A stretch of 64,000 nucleotides of DNA from Psychrobacter glacincola (GCA_001411745.2 LIQB01000005.1:62001-126000), one strand, 5' to 3'; shown: positions 27,416-36,904, numbered from the stretch's first letter. The notes: a model not told the origin generated them from the sequence alone. Numbers and translations: made by a program.

Positions 27416-27678
27416 TGCAACAAGCTACCGCTAAAAACGTTTTATCGATACTATCAAATTTTCAGCAAGCAAGCTAAACTATCGCCTCTAATCAGAGGCG
27501 TGTTATTGGTAATTAACACTTATCCTTATAATTTTTATAATTATGTGACTTTATTTCTTATGTGTTACTTTATCTACGATATTTTACTTGCATAGATATA
27601 GATATGGTGCGATTACCTTTAAATGTTGATCTGATTTGAAAATTCCCTCTTACCTCAATTGCCAGACACACTTTGCCT

Positions 27679-28821
27679 ATGTCTTCTAATCCGCAATACC
27701 GTTTTTCACGTCAGAGCCATCATTTAGGCCAAGGCCATGCGCCATCGTTATGGCAGCGTATACATATCGATCCATGGTTGACCCTCCTCTTATTGACGGT
27801 TTGCTGCATTGGTTTGACAATTTTATATAGTGCGGCCGGTCAAGATGTCGGTATGGTATTACGTCAAATGGTCAGCTATGGTGTGGCCTTTACGGTTATG
27901 TTTATCATGGCACAGATACCGCCTAGCCTTTATCGCACTTTTACACCCATCTTTTATGTAATGGGATTAATTTTATTGGTATTGGTCGATATCATCGGTG
28001 AAGTACGTATGGGTGCTCAGCGCTGGATTAATTTACCAGGGTTTGGCAGTGTGCAACCCTCAGAATTTATGAAACTTGGGATGCCAATGATGTGTGCTTG
28101 GTTTTTATCCAAGCGTGATCTACCGCCCTCTTTATCAAGCATCGTCATTACCTTAGCCTTAATCATCGTCCCTGTATTATTAATTGCAAAAGAGCCTGAT
28201 CTTGGGACGTCGCTATTGGTGGCAGCCAGTGGTATCTTTGTACTTTTTTTGGCAGGGTTGTCTTGGCGATTAATTTCAGCTGCCGCCATATTAGCAATAC
28301 CGCTTATTGCGATTGCTTGGAATTTTCTATTACATGATTATCAGCGTACCCGTGTCTTAACACTGCTCAATCCTGAAGCCGATGTACAGGGGGCTGGGTG
28401 GAATATCATTCAGTCAAAAACCGCCATCGGTGCGGGTGGGCTCACTGGTAAGGGCTATTTAGAAGGCACGCAGTCGCATTTACATTTTTTACCAGAAGGT
28501 CATACTGATTTTATTATCGCGGCTTTTTCAGAAGAGTTTGGTTTGTTGGGCGTAATTTTATTAATGTTCATTTATTCCTGTTTACTCCTGCGCGCCTTAT
28601 ATATCGCTTTCACCCATCCTGATGTATACAGTAGATTACTGGCGGGTGCAATTGCCATGTCTTTCTTTGTTTATGTATTCGTTAATGTGGGTATGGTTGG
28701 TGGTATTTTACCCGTCGTTGGCGTTCCTCTACCCTTCATTAGCTATGGTGGTACTGCGATCGTCACTTTGATGGCAGGATTTGGACTACTTATGTCCATT
28801 CACACTCACAAGCCCAGTTGA
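27679..28821 (+). CDS. rodA: rod-shape-determining protein RodA (peptidoglycan glycosyltransferase)
   Basis: A SEDS-family glycosyltransferase of the elongasome. The 380 residues have ten predicted membrane segments and the family landmarks: QPSEFMKLGMP, KEPDLGTS, the loop QGAGWNIIQSKTAIGAGGLTGKG, HLHFLPEGHTDFIIAAFSEEFGLLG (the catalytic Asp segment) and PLPFISYGGTAI. RodA rather than FtsW is supported by HLHFLPEGHTDFI. The frame from 27673 begins with TTG; the ATG at 27679 is chosen. The usual neighbours mrdA (PBP2) and mreBCD are not in the window. Confidence 0.95.
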   Translation: MSSNPQYRFSRQSHHLGQGHAPSLWQRIHIDPWLTLLLLTVCCIGLTILYSAAGQDVGMVLRQMVSYGVAFTVMFIMAQIPPSLYRTFTPIFYVMGLILLVLVDIIGEVRMGAQRWINLPGFGSVQPSEFMKLGMPMMCAWFLSKRDLPPSLSSIVITLALIIVPVLLIAKEPDLGTSLLVAASGIFVLFLAGLSWRLISAAAILAIPLIAIAWNFLLHDYQRTRVLTLLNPEADVQGAGWNIIQSKTAIGAGGLTGKGYLEGTQSHLHFLPEGHTDFIIAAFSEEFGLLGVILLMFIYSCLLLRALYIAFTHPDVYSRLLAGAIAMSFFVYVFVNVGMVGGILPVVGVPLPFISYGGTAIVTLMAGFGLLMSIHTHKPS

Positions 28822-29741
28822 TGCACAGTTACCAGTGATTCTCTAATAAACATTCAAACTTTACCTTAATGCTATTCATGTTAAAAATCAAAAAATACAG
28901 GCTATATAAAAGTCGTAAGGCGGATGAACCAGCCAATTAAAGCCTTCATTTAGAATGTTTTCACATGCAAAATGGTTGAAAATAAATATAAATCAACAAC
29001 AAATTAAGGGTTTCTAACAAATTTTATTGTTTCATCATTTTATGGCAAGTCCTATAACTTGCCATAAAAATCCTCCTATCTACTTTTAATAATAAATACA
29101 AGCCATTGATTTAATTGAAATAATTAAAAATACCCTCATATTTCCTCTCATCAAAATACTTCGTTGCCAATTGGTACTGATAGATTTTAATCCTTGTTTT
29201 TTACAAATAATTGCGTTAACCTCGTTTTACTGTACTTTGATACATAACCCGTACATAGCTACTAATAAACTTTGCATTTAATTATATTTTGGTTGTAGCT
29301 CGTACGTATAGTTAGCGAATTGTAGATTCCAAGCTTTCAAATACACTACTTAATTAACGGTTTAATAACAAAGACACACGCAATACCTTCTAAAACCTTT
29401 ATTAATTTAGCAATGTTAGAAAGCTTGTAAATAGCACATATAGCGGACTCGGTACTCAACCTTTGTATTCGGATTGGGTGTTCTACTAATATCGTTAGCT
29501 GTCATTTGAGCGTTTCATAAGTATCTTTGGTCGTATTATCCTGACCCGCTTATGATAATAAAATGAAAAATTACCATACCTTAAAATCTATAAAAGCCAC
29601 GTTTAGTATCAATAATTATATGAAAAAAATATTGATGATGCGGCTTTAGAGTTTGTGACGCTGTTAGATTGGTCTAACATTGCCACGCTCAGTCTAGAAC
29701 TATTAGAGTTAGATTTTAAAGTATAAGTTATAGAGGTATCT
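28822..29741. other. 920-base region without a clear gene between rodA and rlpA
   Basis: AT-rich, no frame of credible coding length. It holds a perfect 12-bp hairpin (TTTTATGGCAAG with its complement, about 29038-29069) lacking a T-tract. Near the end, 29617-29727, one frame reads about 37 codons of protein-like sequence without a start (LLDWSNIATLSLELLELDFKV then stop), possibly a relic of a lost gene. The rest shows nothing I can name. A long leader or a small RNA for rlpA is possible. Confidence 0.5.
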
Positions 29742-30356
29742 ATGAATAAGCGTTTATCTGGTTTACTTACCATGTCAGCAGTATTGTTTGCTGGCTCCGC
29801 AGTTGCTACTAATGCAAATGCTGTAGAAGCAAAAACCTCTCTTGCGATGATTTCACAAGATAACGCCTCCCATATCGATCGTGTACTTGGTGAGCTTAGC
29901 CGTCAACATGATGGTGCATCAAGTTTGGTGAAGTCAGCACGCCAACCAACTTCATTGGCACTTAGCAGCTCGCTGTTAGCCAGTGACACCTCTCAACTGA
30001 CTAATGATGAAGATGTATTAGAGCGTCTGACAGCCGTAGCCTCTAACTCGGTCAGTAAATTTAAGCAAACAGGCCTAGCCTCTTGGTATGGTCGTAAATT
30101 CCATGGTCGTAAAACAGCCAGTGGCGAAACATTCGATATGAATGGTTTGACAGCGGCGCATCGTTCACTGCCATTGAATTGCTATGTTAAAGTCACGAAT
30201 AAGACCAACGGTAAAAGCGTCGTGGTAAAAGTGAATGATCGTGGTCCATTCCATGGTAACCGTGTGCTAGATTTGTCTTATGGTGCTGCCAAAAAACTCG
30301 GTATTACGGGTAAAGGTGTGGGTAATGTTGCTATTGAGCGCGTTTCAGGACCATAA
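29742..30356 (+). CDS. rlpA: septal-ring lytic transglycosylase RlpA-family lipoprotein-like protein
   Basis: RlpA proteins are double-psi beta-barrel enzymes that cleave naked glycan strands at the septum. The 204 residues have a signal peptide ending VATNANA (about 27). A linker follows, then the barrel (about 110-204) with GLASWYGRKFHGRKTASGETFDMNGLTAAHRSLPL and VKVNDRGPF, the key Asp motif. It has no lipobox Cys and no C-terminal SPOR domain, so it is a short form and may differ in localisation. It has an AGAGGT ribosome site and a strong terminator downstream. Confidence 0.85.
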   Translation: MNKRLSGLLTMSAVLFAGSAVATNANAVEAKTSLAMISQDNASHIDRVLGELSRQHDGASSLVKSARQPTSLALSSSLLASDTSQLTNDEDVLERLTAVASNSVSKFKQTGLASWYGRKFHGRKTASGETFDMNGLTAAHRSLPLNCYVKVTNKTNGKSVVVKVNDRGPFHGNRVLDLSYGAAKKLGITGKGVGNVAIERVSGP

Positions 30357-30390
30357 TTCTAAAAAAACAGTCTATTTGTATTAGACTATA

Positions 30391-30426
30391 AAAAGCGCCT
30401 AACACATCAGTGTTAGGCGCTTTTTT
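30391..30426. terminator. bidirectional terminator between rlpA and radA
   Basis: AAAAGCGCCTAACAC (30391-30405) pairs with GTGTTAGGCGCTTTT around an ATCA loop and is followed by T residues. It serves convergent genes. Confidence 0.93.
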
Positions 30427-30526
30427 GTGGTTTCAGTTTATTGTATCCATTAAGCTACAGATAAAGCTGTAGCGCCTAGCAATAACTTATAAAACAACCA
30501 TAATCAAAATGATTAACCCTTGCACC

Positions 30527-31966
30527 TTACAATTCAAATGCACTTTCAATGGCATCATCGAGACGTTCAACGGCAATCACATTGATGCCTTTAAATTGAG
30601 GAGCATCCTTAGCAGGCGCATTGGCTTTTGGAATAATGGCATGCTTAAATCCATGCTTCATCGCTTCCTTTAAACGTTCTTGACCGTTCGGTACAGGACG
30701 GATTTCACCCGACAATCCCACTTCACCAAATACAGCCAATGACGATGGCAAGGCTTTTTCTTTAATACTTGAGGCACAAGCCAACAATACCGCCAAGTCA
30801 GATCCCGTCTCTATAACCTTGACACCACCGACGACGTTGACGTACACATCTTGTCCGCTAGTATGAATACCGCCATGACGATGCATGACGGCCAGCAGCA
30901 TGGACAGACGCTGAAAATCCAATCCTAATGCCATTCGTCTAGGTGATCCTTGCGAATCATCGACTAACGCTTGTACTTCCACCAACAAGGGTCGTGTGCC
31001 TTCGCGGCTGACCATGACGACAGATCCAGCAACGGGTTTGTCATAGCGGCTCAAAAATATCGCTGATGGATTGGCGACTTCTTTCAGTCCCATATCTGTC
31101 ATACCGAAAATACCTAATTCGTTGACGGCACCGAAGCGGTTTTTGACGGCACGAATCATCCGAAATCGTGAGTCTGATTGACCTTCAAAATATAAGACAG
31201 TATCAACCATGTGTTCAAGGACACGTGGCCCTGCGAGCGTGCCTTCCTTGGTTACATGACCCACTAAAAATAGCGCGGTGCCAGTCTGTTTGGCATAGCG
31301 AGTCAAGATGGCCGCAGACTCTCGAATTTGACTGACGCCACCAGGTGCAGAATTGATTGCATCCGTATAAATGGTTTGAATAGAGTCAATAATAGCGATG
31401 GCGGGCTGCTCTTGAGTCAAGGCGGCACAAATAGTCTCTACATTGGTTTCGGCCAGTACGCGTAATCTATCGGCCGGTAAATCTAAGCGCCTAGCGCGCA
31501 TAGCAACCTGTGCCAATGATTCTTCACCAGTCACATACAAGGCGCTACCTGCTAACGAGTCTGCACGTGCCATATTAGTCGCAGTTTGTAGCAAAATCGT
31601 CGATTTACCGATACCAGGGTCACCGCCGATTAAAACGACTGAACCAGCAACCAATCCACCACCAAGTACACGATCAAACTCACTAATACCAGTTGGTAAG
31701 CGTGTGTCTAGCGTTACGCTCACAGCATTAAGCGGCATGACCGCACTATGCGTACCCGAATAATTTCCTGATGGTGCACCACCTGATTCACGAGATGCTG
31801 ATCGATTTGCTACTGGTTTAGAAACGTTTTTATTGTGATGCGGCATGCTCACATTTGGTGCTTCGACCAAGCTATTCCATTCACCGCAATCGGTACATTG
31901 CCCTGCCCACTTGCCAAAATGCGCGCCGCAATGCTGACAGACATAACTGCTCTTATTTTTTGCCAT
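30527..31966 (-). CDS. radA: DNA repair protein RadA (Sms)
   Basis: RadA is a RecA-like branch-migration ATPase/helicase in homologous recombination. The 479 residues have an N-terminal C4 zinc finger (C10, C13, C24, C27), a Gly/Ser linker, Walker A GGDPGIGKST at 114-123, the RadA-specific KNRFG motif (about 275) and a C-terminal Lon-like domain with GEVGLSGEIRPV. All key residues are present. It is a single gene on the minus strand before the lpt block, with 358 bases of mostly unassigned sequence up to lptB. Confidence 0.97.
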   Translation of the reverse strand: MAKNKSSYVCQHCGAHFGKWAGQCTDCGEWNSLVEAPNVSMPHHNKNVSKPVANRSASRESGGAPSGNYSGTHSAVMPLNAVSVTLDTRLPTGISEFDRVLGGGLVAGSVVLIGGDPGIGKSTILLQTATNMARADSLAGSALYVTGEESLAQVAMRARRLDLPADRLRVLAETNVETICAALTQEQPAIAIIDSIQTIYTDAINSAPGGVSQIRESAAILTRYAKQTGTALFLVGHVTKEGTLAGPRVLEHMVDTVLYFEGQSDSRFRMIRAVKNRFGAVNELGIFGMTDMGLKEVANPSAIFLSRYDKPVAGSVVMVSREGTRPLLVEVQALVDDSQGSPRRMALGLDFQRLSMLLAVMHRHGGIHTSGQDVYVNVVGGVKVIETGSDLAVLLACASSIKEKALPSSLAVFGEVGLSGEIRPVPNGQERLKEAMKHGFKHAIIPKANAPAKDAPQFKGINVIAVERLDDAIESAFEL

Positions 31967-32228
31967 AACGTATGAACCTTATTCAAGTGTCCAATCAAGA
32001 TTAATTGATAAAATATCGTGACGCTCTGATAAGCATTAATTTGAGAATGATTTTTGAGATAAATTAGCCATCAGTATGACGGACTAGATCTTATAGAAGA
32101 AGTAAGGCTAAATATGATGAATAGCTAGGTATAGGAAGAGTAGCAAGCGCTGTCTTGAGAACTTAATGGAAATTATAAGTCTAACAGACAGCGTAAATAG
32201 TAGCGCGAAAAACACGTTGAGATATTAA

Positions 32229-32320
32229 GGGTGTATTGAACATTTAAAAATACGCAGAGCTAATCGATGCGCATTTAGCAAAAAAATGTATTCGAGACAA
32301 GTACAATGTTCAACACATCC
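32229..32320. repeat. 92-bp inverted-repeat element at the lptB 3' end
   Basis: GGGTGTATTGAACATT (32229-32244) is complementary, with two mismatches, to AATGTTCAACACATCC (32305-32320). The element ends 5 bases before the lptB stop codon. A related block including the flank ATATTAAGG and TTGAACATT occurs at 40481-40503 by tsaE. It may be a MITE-like relic or a transcribed hairpin. The rest of the gap 31967-32228 shows nothing I can name. Confidence 0.5.
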
Positions 32321-32324
32321 TCAT

Positions 32325-33104
32325 TTATACGTGAAAGTCTTTACCCAAATAAACGGCTTTCACCAATTCATTTTCTAACACTTCACTAGAAGTACCCTCA
32401 GCGATAATAGCACCTTCTGAGACGATATAAGCTTTCTCACAAATAGCCAAGGTATCGCGAACGTTATGATCAGTAATCAAAACACCAATACCACGATTTT
32501 TGAGGGTCAAAATAACGTCTTTGATATCACCAACAGAGATAGGATCCACGCCTGCAAATGGCTCATCTAATAAAATGAACTTTGGGTCAGCCGCCAATGC
32601 ACGGGCAATTTCACAGCGACGACGCTCACCACCTGATACGCTCATGCCTAATGATTTTCGTACATGCTCTAGATGGAATTCACCGATTAGTTTTTCCAGC
32701 TCTTGCTTTTGCTCGCTTTTACTCAATTCTTTACGAGTTTCTAAAATAGCCAAGATGTTGTCTTCGATAGACAATTTGCGAAAGATAGATGCTTCTTGTG
32801 GTAAGTAACCAATACCCGCACGCGCACGCTCATGCATGGCATATTTAGACAGATCCATTTTTCCTAGAGTGACACGGCCTTTATCCATATTGACCAACCC
32901 TACCACCATATAAAAGCTGGTTGTCTTCCCTGCACCATTTGGACCTAATAAACCAACGACCTGCCCTTGTTCTACGGAAAAAGAGACATCTTTCACAACC
33001 CAGCGCTTACCATAGCGTTTGCCTAGATTTTGCATTGATAGTCGCGTCGCAGGTGCTGCGTTATTGTTGGTTGCCAAAGGGTTTGTATTCTTATTATCAC
33101 TCAT
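32325..33104 (-). CDS. lptB: LPS export ABC transporter ATP-binding protein LptB
   Basis: LptB powers extraction of LPS from the inner membrane with LptFG and LptC. The 259 residues carry an N-terminal extension of about 20 (Asn/Ala-rich, poorly conserved), Walker [10 protein letters not shown] at 54-62, the signature SVSGGERRR near 155, and Walker [14 protein letters not shown] with the H-loop TDHNVRDTL. It is the last gene of the kdsD-kdsC-lptC-lptA-lptB block. lptF and lptG are elsewhere, as in most species. Confidence 0.96.
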   Translation of the reverse strand: MSDNKNTNPLATNNNAAPATRLSMQNLGKRYGKRWVVKDVSFSVEQGQVVGLLGPNGAGKTTSFYMVVGLVNMDKGRVTLGKMDLSKYAMHERARAGIGYLPQEASIFRKLSIEDNILAILETRKELSKSEQKQELEKLIGEFHLEHVRKSLGMSVSGGERRRCEIARALAADPKFILLDEPFAGVDPISVGDIKDVILTLKNRGIGVLITDHNVRDTLAICEKAYIVSEGAIIAEGTSSEVLENELVKAVYLGKDFHV

Positions 33105-33183
33105 AACTTACTCATACGATTGCAGAATTCAAGCACTGATACACTAAGGGGTGTTGATACAGTTACATTAACCATTCAGCTTT

Positions 33184-33762
33184 TTAGCGGATGCTACTTT
33201 GGCTACCATTACTACTGGGCGGAAAAACCAACTCTACGCGCTGATTACCGCCAGCAGTTGCTTCAACATCACCAGCTTTTAGGCTATAGCGAATGACATT
33301 ACCCGCAAAACTTGCGCCATTTTGAACCAGCTTAGCATTACCCGTCAAAGTAACAATACCAGTGACCGCATTATAATCAATCTTATTGGCTTGACCTTTC
33401 GCCAGCCCTTTTTCTTGTGTGACTACCTGTTGCATGGTTGCAGGGCGTCCAGTCGCTACTGCTGAATTGATACTGCGACCCTGTGATAGGTTGACCGTAA
33501 TGTTATCAGCGGTCATTTTAAACGTACCTTGAGTGATAATGACACTACCCGAGTAGCTGGTAAAGCCTGTACGCTCACTATAAGTCGCTTTATCAGCCAA
33601 TAGTTTGATTTCTTGATTGGCATCTGATGGCAGCGCATGACTGTAAAGTGGTAGTGCCAGCAGCATAACCGTTGGCAGCACATGTAATTGACGCAAGCGG
33701 CACGATGTTAGATTAAAGCGTGCTAATGATGAGCGCAAAGTAGGCAAAAATTTAGATGTCAT
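33184..33762 (-). CDS. lptA: periplasmic LPS-bridge protein LptA
   Basis: LptA forms the periplasmic bridge that carries LPS to LptDE. From the chosen start it has 192 residues: a long basic n-region and a signal peptide ending YSHA (about 48). An OstA-type beta-jellyroll follows (LLADKATYSERTGFTSYSGSVIITQGTFKMTADNITVNL), then ASFAGNVIRYSLKAGDVEA. The frame from 33801 includes 13 extra residues without a good ribosome site. It lies between lptC and lptB in the usual order, with 79 bases before lptB. Confidence 0.93.
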   Translation of the reverse strand: MTSKFLPTLRSSLARFNLTSCRLRQLHVLPTVMLLALPLYSHALPSDANQEIKLLADKATYSERTGFTSYSGSVIITQGTFKMTADNITVNLSQGRSINSAVATGRPATMQQVVTQEKGLAKGQANKIDYNAVTGIVTLTGNAKLVQNGASFAGNVIRYSLKAGDVEATAGGNQRVELVFPPSSNGSQSSIR

Positions 33763-33852
33763 AAAAATCACTCGTTTTATAATGGGTAGTAGGATTTGCA
33801 AACTTTATGCTAGCTGCTATTTTTATTACATAGTCAATAAGAGTTACTGCGA

Positions 33853-34437
33853 TCAAAACAATGCTTTATCTTGGCGTTCAGCTGGAGTAAAAGCGACAGC
33901 CACTTGACCAAACTCATATTCACCGGTCTCAAGGTTGGCGGTCATGCTAGAAGCTTCAAAACGATTCATGCCTTGTTCAATCTTAACAGGCGCGTCACTA
34001 TATACTTGCCCTGATTTGGTATTGCCTTTAAGGATACTACCTGTCACCTTTATCGGTTCAATATCTGGCGCGTCTTTATTACCTTCACTGACCAGTGAAA
34101 AGCCCCCTGACAAGCTGAGTTCACCCGTCTGCTGACTGATAGCAGCACTACCCGCTTCAATACGATAACGCTGCTCTGCCGATGGCTCCCAATTCATAGT
34201 GATGCCTGACATCTCGTCTAAATTGGTCTCTGGATTGTGCGTCAATGTTTTAGCAGTCAGCTCATACTCAGTTTCGCCTTTCTCATTAGTTTGTACCGCT
34301 TTGATATCTGTTGCTTCATAATCAACATCGGTCGCTTCCATACTAACTGGCGGCGCTATCTCTCCTTGCTGTTGAAAAAACCAACCTGCAATACCAGCAA
34401 TAATCAAGGCAAGAACTATTAAAACACGAGTATTCAC
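33853..34437 (-). CDS. lptC: LPS transport protein LptC
   Basis: LptC links the LptBFG pump to LptA. The 194 residues have a single N-terminal membrane helix (about 5-19) and a periplasmic jellyroll domain with EYELTAKTLTHNPETNLDEMSGI, as in the family. The start codon overlaps the kdsC stop by four bases (ATGA), implying translational coupling. The order kdsC-lptC-lptA is the standard gammaproteobacterial arrangement. Confidence 0.93.
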   Translation of the reverse strand: MNTRVLIVLALIIAGIAGWFFQQQGEIAPPVSMEATDVDYEATDIKAVQTNEKGETEYELTAKTLTHNPETNLDEMSGITMNWEPSAEQRYRIEAGSAAISQQTGELSLSGGFSLVSEGNKDAPDIEPIKVTGSILKGNTKSGQVYSDAPVKIEQGMNRFEASSMTANLETGEYEFGQVAVAFTPAERQDKALF

Positions 34438-35003
34438 GACAAATCATCCTGAGTTTTTGCTGCATCAAGCGTATAGTGCGCGATGAAGTCTTGATAGTGT
34501 CCATGACCTTTCAAAATGAGGTCACATACTTCACGTACAGCGCCAGTGCCACCTGCTCGGGTGGTGACCATGTCACTGCGATTGATGACTTCAGCATGCG
34601 CATTGGGTACTGTTGCAGCAAATCCAACGGTTTGCATCGCTTTAATGTCTGGCAAATCATCGCCCATATAAGCGCAATCAGCAGCCGTAATATTGAGCGC
34701 TGGATCAAGTATGGTTAGCAGCTCATTTAAAGCAACCAGCTTATCATCACGACCTTGCACCACATAATTAACGCCCATTTCCGCGGCGCGCTTATCTACC
34801 ATAGCACTGCTACGACCTGTAATAATAGCCGTAAAAATGCCATAACGTGCTAACGACTTAACGCCTACGCCATCATGGACAGAAAAGGCCTTGGTCTCGA
34901 TACCATTGGCATCATAGATAATTTGACCGTTTGATAAAATACCATCGACATCCATTATCAACAGCTTTACTTGTCCGGCTTTTTTGATTAAGTCTTGCAT
35001 CAT
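34434..35003 (-). CDS. kdsC: KDO 8-phosphate phosphatase KdsC
   Basis: A HAD-family phosphatase that removes the phosphate from Kdo-8-P in Kdo synthesis. The 189 residues begin with the catalytic DVDGIL (Asp18 nucleophile, Asp20 acid/base). HDGVGVKSL, TGRSS and GDDLPDIKAM follow, which are motifs of the C0 subclass. Alternative ATG codons are adjacent (35003 and 35000). Sequence length is normal. It is part of the kds-lpt operon, 96 bases after kdsD. Confidence 0.95.
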   Translation of the reverse strand: MMQDLIKKAGQVKLLIMDVDGILSNGQIIYDANGIETKAFSVHDGVGVKSLARYGIFTAIITGRSSAMVDKRAAEMGVNYVVQGRDDKLVALNELLTILDPALNITAADCAYMGDDLPDIKAMQTVGFAATVPNAHAEVINRSDMVTTRAGGTGAVREVCDLILKGHGHYQDFIAHYTLDAAKTQDDLS

Positions 35004-35099
35004 GTCCCTCTTTCTTAAGGCTATTTTTTACATTTTATTGTTATAAATAGATACTATGTGAATCTATACTGTACAAACCGATATCTTTATTAATGCTAT

Positions 35100-36092
35100 T
35101 TATTTTACACCGGCTTGTAGCAAATCATGTACCGTAATAATTGCTTCTAAACGATCTTGGTCGTCAATAATTAGCAACTGGCTAATACCATTTTCATTCA
35201 TCACACTGAGCGCGTCTGATGCGCGCATGGTCTTGCTAATGCGCCGTGGATTACTAACCATTACTTCACCCATCGGCGTTTGCAAATCGATGCCTTTTTC
35301 TAGACCACGGCGTAGGTCACCATCTGTAAATACCCCAACCACCTTATCATTATCATCGGTCACCACCGTCATTCCTAAGCGCCCAGCAGACATAGTAAAA
35401 AGCGCTTCTTGCAGTGGCGCTTGCTGATGAATGAGCGGCAAATCTTCTGACTTAGTATGCATTAAATCTTCAACTCGCGTTAGCAGCTGACGACCTAATG
35501 CGCCCGCTGGATGCGATAATGCGAAATCTTCTGAGGTAAAGTTGCGCGCATGGACTAAGGCAACGGCTAATGCATCACCAAGCGCTAAGGTCGCCGTGGT
35601 ACTGGAAGTAGGAGCAAGATTAAGTGGACAAGCCTCTTGCGATTTACCGAGCGTCAATACAATGTTCGCGGCACGAGGCAACATACCGCGCTTATCACGG
35701 CTAATACTAATCAGTGGAATATTTAGGTGTTTGACCACTGGCAGCAGCATCTTAATCTCGTCGGACTCACCAGAGTTAGAGATAGCAAGCAGTACATCAC
35801 CTTTTACCAACATGCCTAAGTCGCCATGTCCAGCTTCACCAGGGTGCATAAAAAAGGCTGGCGTGCCAGTAGAGGCAAACGTCGCCGCTATTTTACGCCC
35901 GATCAATCCTGACTTACCCATACCAGTGACCACGACTCGACCCTTACAAGCCAAAATAATATCGCATGCTTGTGCAAACCTATCGTCTATCTGCTCTGTT
36001 AGTAAAGCCAATGCCGATATCTCAGTATTAATCGCTTCGATGGCCTTACTAATAAACTGCTCATGGGTTAGATTGATTTGGGTATTACTCAT
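35100..36092 (-). CDS. kdsD: D-arabinose 5-phosphate isomerase KdsD
   Basis: The enzyme converts ribulose-5-P to arabinose-5-P, the first step toward Kdo. The 330 residues comprise an SIS domain (GMGKSGLIGRKIAATFASTGTPAFFMHPGEAGHGDLGM, about 58-95; SNSGESDEI at about 106-114) and two CBS domains (about 205-330). It could in principle be GutQ, but its position at the head of the kds-lpt cluster supports KdsD. hfq precedes it on the same strand, with a terminator between. Confidence 0.93.
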   Translation of the reverse strand: MSNTQINLTHEQFISKAIEAINTEISALALLTEQIDDRFAQACDIILACKGRVVVTGMGKSGLIGRKIAATFASTGTPAFFMHPGEAGHGDLGMLVKGDVLLAISNSGESDEIKMLLPVVKHLNIPLISISRDKRGMLPRAANIVLTLGKSQEACPLNLAPTSSTTATLALGDALAVALVHARNFTSEDFALSHPAGALGRQLLTRVEDLMHTKSEDLPLIHQQAPLQEALFTMSAGRLGMTVVTDDNDKVVGVFTDGDLRRGLEKGIDLQTPMGEVMVSNPRRISKTMRASDALSVMNENGISQLLIIDDQDRLEAIITVHDLLQAGVK

Positions 36093-36224
36093 GGATTCGC
36101 TCTATTTTATAATGAATCAATACTGTATTTTACTATACTATGCCCAATATTAATAATAATCTACGAAACCAATCACTAACAACTCGGCACGTCATTTTAG
36201 ACCATTATTATACGTTTATTTATA

Positions 36225-36255
36225 CAAAAAAAACCCACTATAAAAAGCAGGTTTT
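36225..36255 (-). terminator. terminator of hfq
   Basis: On the minus strand AAAACCTGCT pairs with AGTGGGTTTT (two G-T wobbles) around a 6-base loop, followed by a T-run. It lies 50 bases after the hfq stop and 130 bases before kdsD. Confidence 0.85.
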
Positions 36256-36307
36256 GATCGGATAAATCACGTATTAGTAATACACCTTCAATAATGAATC
36301 TTGCTCT

Positions 36308-36838
36308 CTAACTATTGTTATCATTAGATCCATCATTTGACTTTTCCTCAAAACCCGTATTATCTGCTGGGTTTTCGAAACCACGGTCTTGACCAAAACC
36401 GCCACGCTCAAAGCCACGCTCCTGACTCTGACCAAAGCTACCACGCTCAAAACCACGATCTTGACCTTGGCTAAAGCCGCCACGATTAAAACCACTGCGA
36501 TTAGACGCAAAACCGCGCTCTTCAAAGCCACCTGTGCTAGCAGGATTACTACCGCGTTCAAACCCACCACCTTGATAACCTGCTGGAGCAGCGCTTTGCG
36601 GTTGAGTACTCGTACCTGTCGTCGTACTGCTACGTGGATTACGTGCCGGCACGACGGTTGAGATAGCGTGTTTGTATACCATTTGACTGACAGTGTTTTT
36701 GAGCAATACCACGTACTGATCAAATGATTCAATCTGACCTTGCAGCTTGATACCATTGACCAAAAAAATAGAGACAGGAATGCGATCTTTGCGCAGCGAG
36801 TTCAAAAACGGATCTTGTAAAGTTTGTCCTTTTGACAT
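36308..36838 (-). CDS. hfq: RNA chaperone Hfq with long Gly/Arg/Phe-rich tail
   Basis: Hfq is a hexameric Sm-like protein that pairs small RNAs with mRNAs. The core (about 1-68) is canonical: [41 protein letters not shown] and YKHAIS at 55-60. The protein is 176 residues instead of about 100 in E. coli. The tail is a disordered low-complexity stretch in which GF-containing units such as [10 protein letters not shown] recur about eight times, with basic Arg, acidic Glu and a C-terminal Asp/Asn-rich end. Long Hfq tails are known in Moraxellaceae. The order miaA-hfq is kept but with a 503-base gap. Confidence 0.95.
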   Translation of the reverse strand: MSKGQTLQDPFLNSLRKDRIPVSIFLVNGIKLQGQIESFDQYVVLLKNTVSQMVYKHAISTVVPARNPRSSTTTGTSTQPQSAAPAGYQGGGFERGSNPASTGGFEERGFASNRSGFNRGGFSQGQDRGFERGSFGQSQERGFERGGFGQDRGFENPADNTGFEEKSNDGSNDNNS

Positions 36839-36872
36839 GAGAGCTCTCCTAAATATTATTAATTATGTTTTA

Positions 36873-36904
36873 GTGCCAATTATTTTAAGTGCCAATTATT
36901 TTAA
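36873..36904. repeat. two tandem copies of a 16-bp unit upstream of hfq
   Basis: GTGCCAATTATTTTAA is repeated exactly at 36873-36888 and 36889-36904, followed by a partial GTGTTAATT. It starts 34 bases before the hfq start codon, within its leader. It may be a regulatory direct repeat or slippage. Confidence 0.75.

Noticed and set aside
29562..29648. 28-codon frame MKNYHTLKSIK... before rlpA
   Set aside because: No ribosome site, and the downstream protein-like relic is in a different frame; probably chance.
28822..29741. Gap considered as a tRNA or rRNA locus or origin
   Set aside because: No cloverleaf, no rRNA-like sequence and no DnaA-box cluster were seen.
35542..36153. 203-codon plus-strand frame antisense to kdsD
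   Set aside because: Low-complexity shadow of a conserved SIS/CBS gene.
36390..36600. Repeated units in the hfq tail considered as a CRISPR array
   Set aside because: The repeats are coding, imperfect and lack equal-length unique spacers.
36274..36756. Long open frame on the minus strand overlapping hfq in another phase
   Set aside because: It is a Val/Ala/Arg-rich shadow of the repeat-encoding hfq tail; hfq has the conserved Sm core in its own frame.
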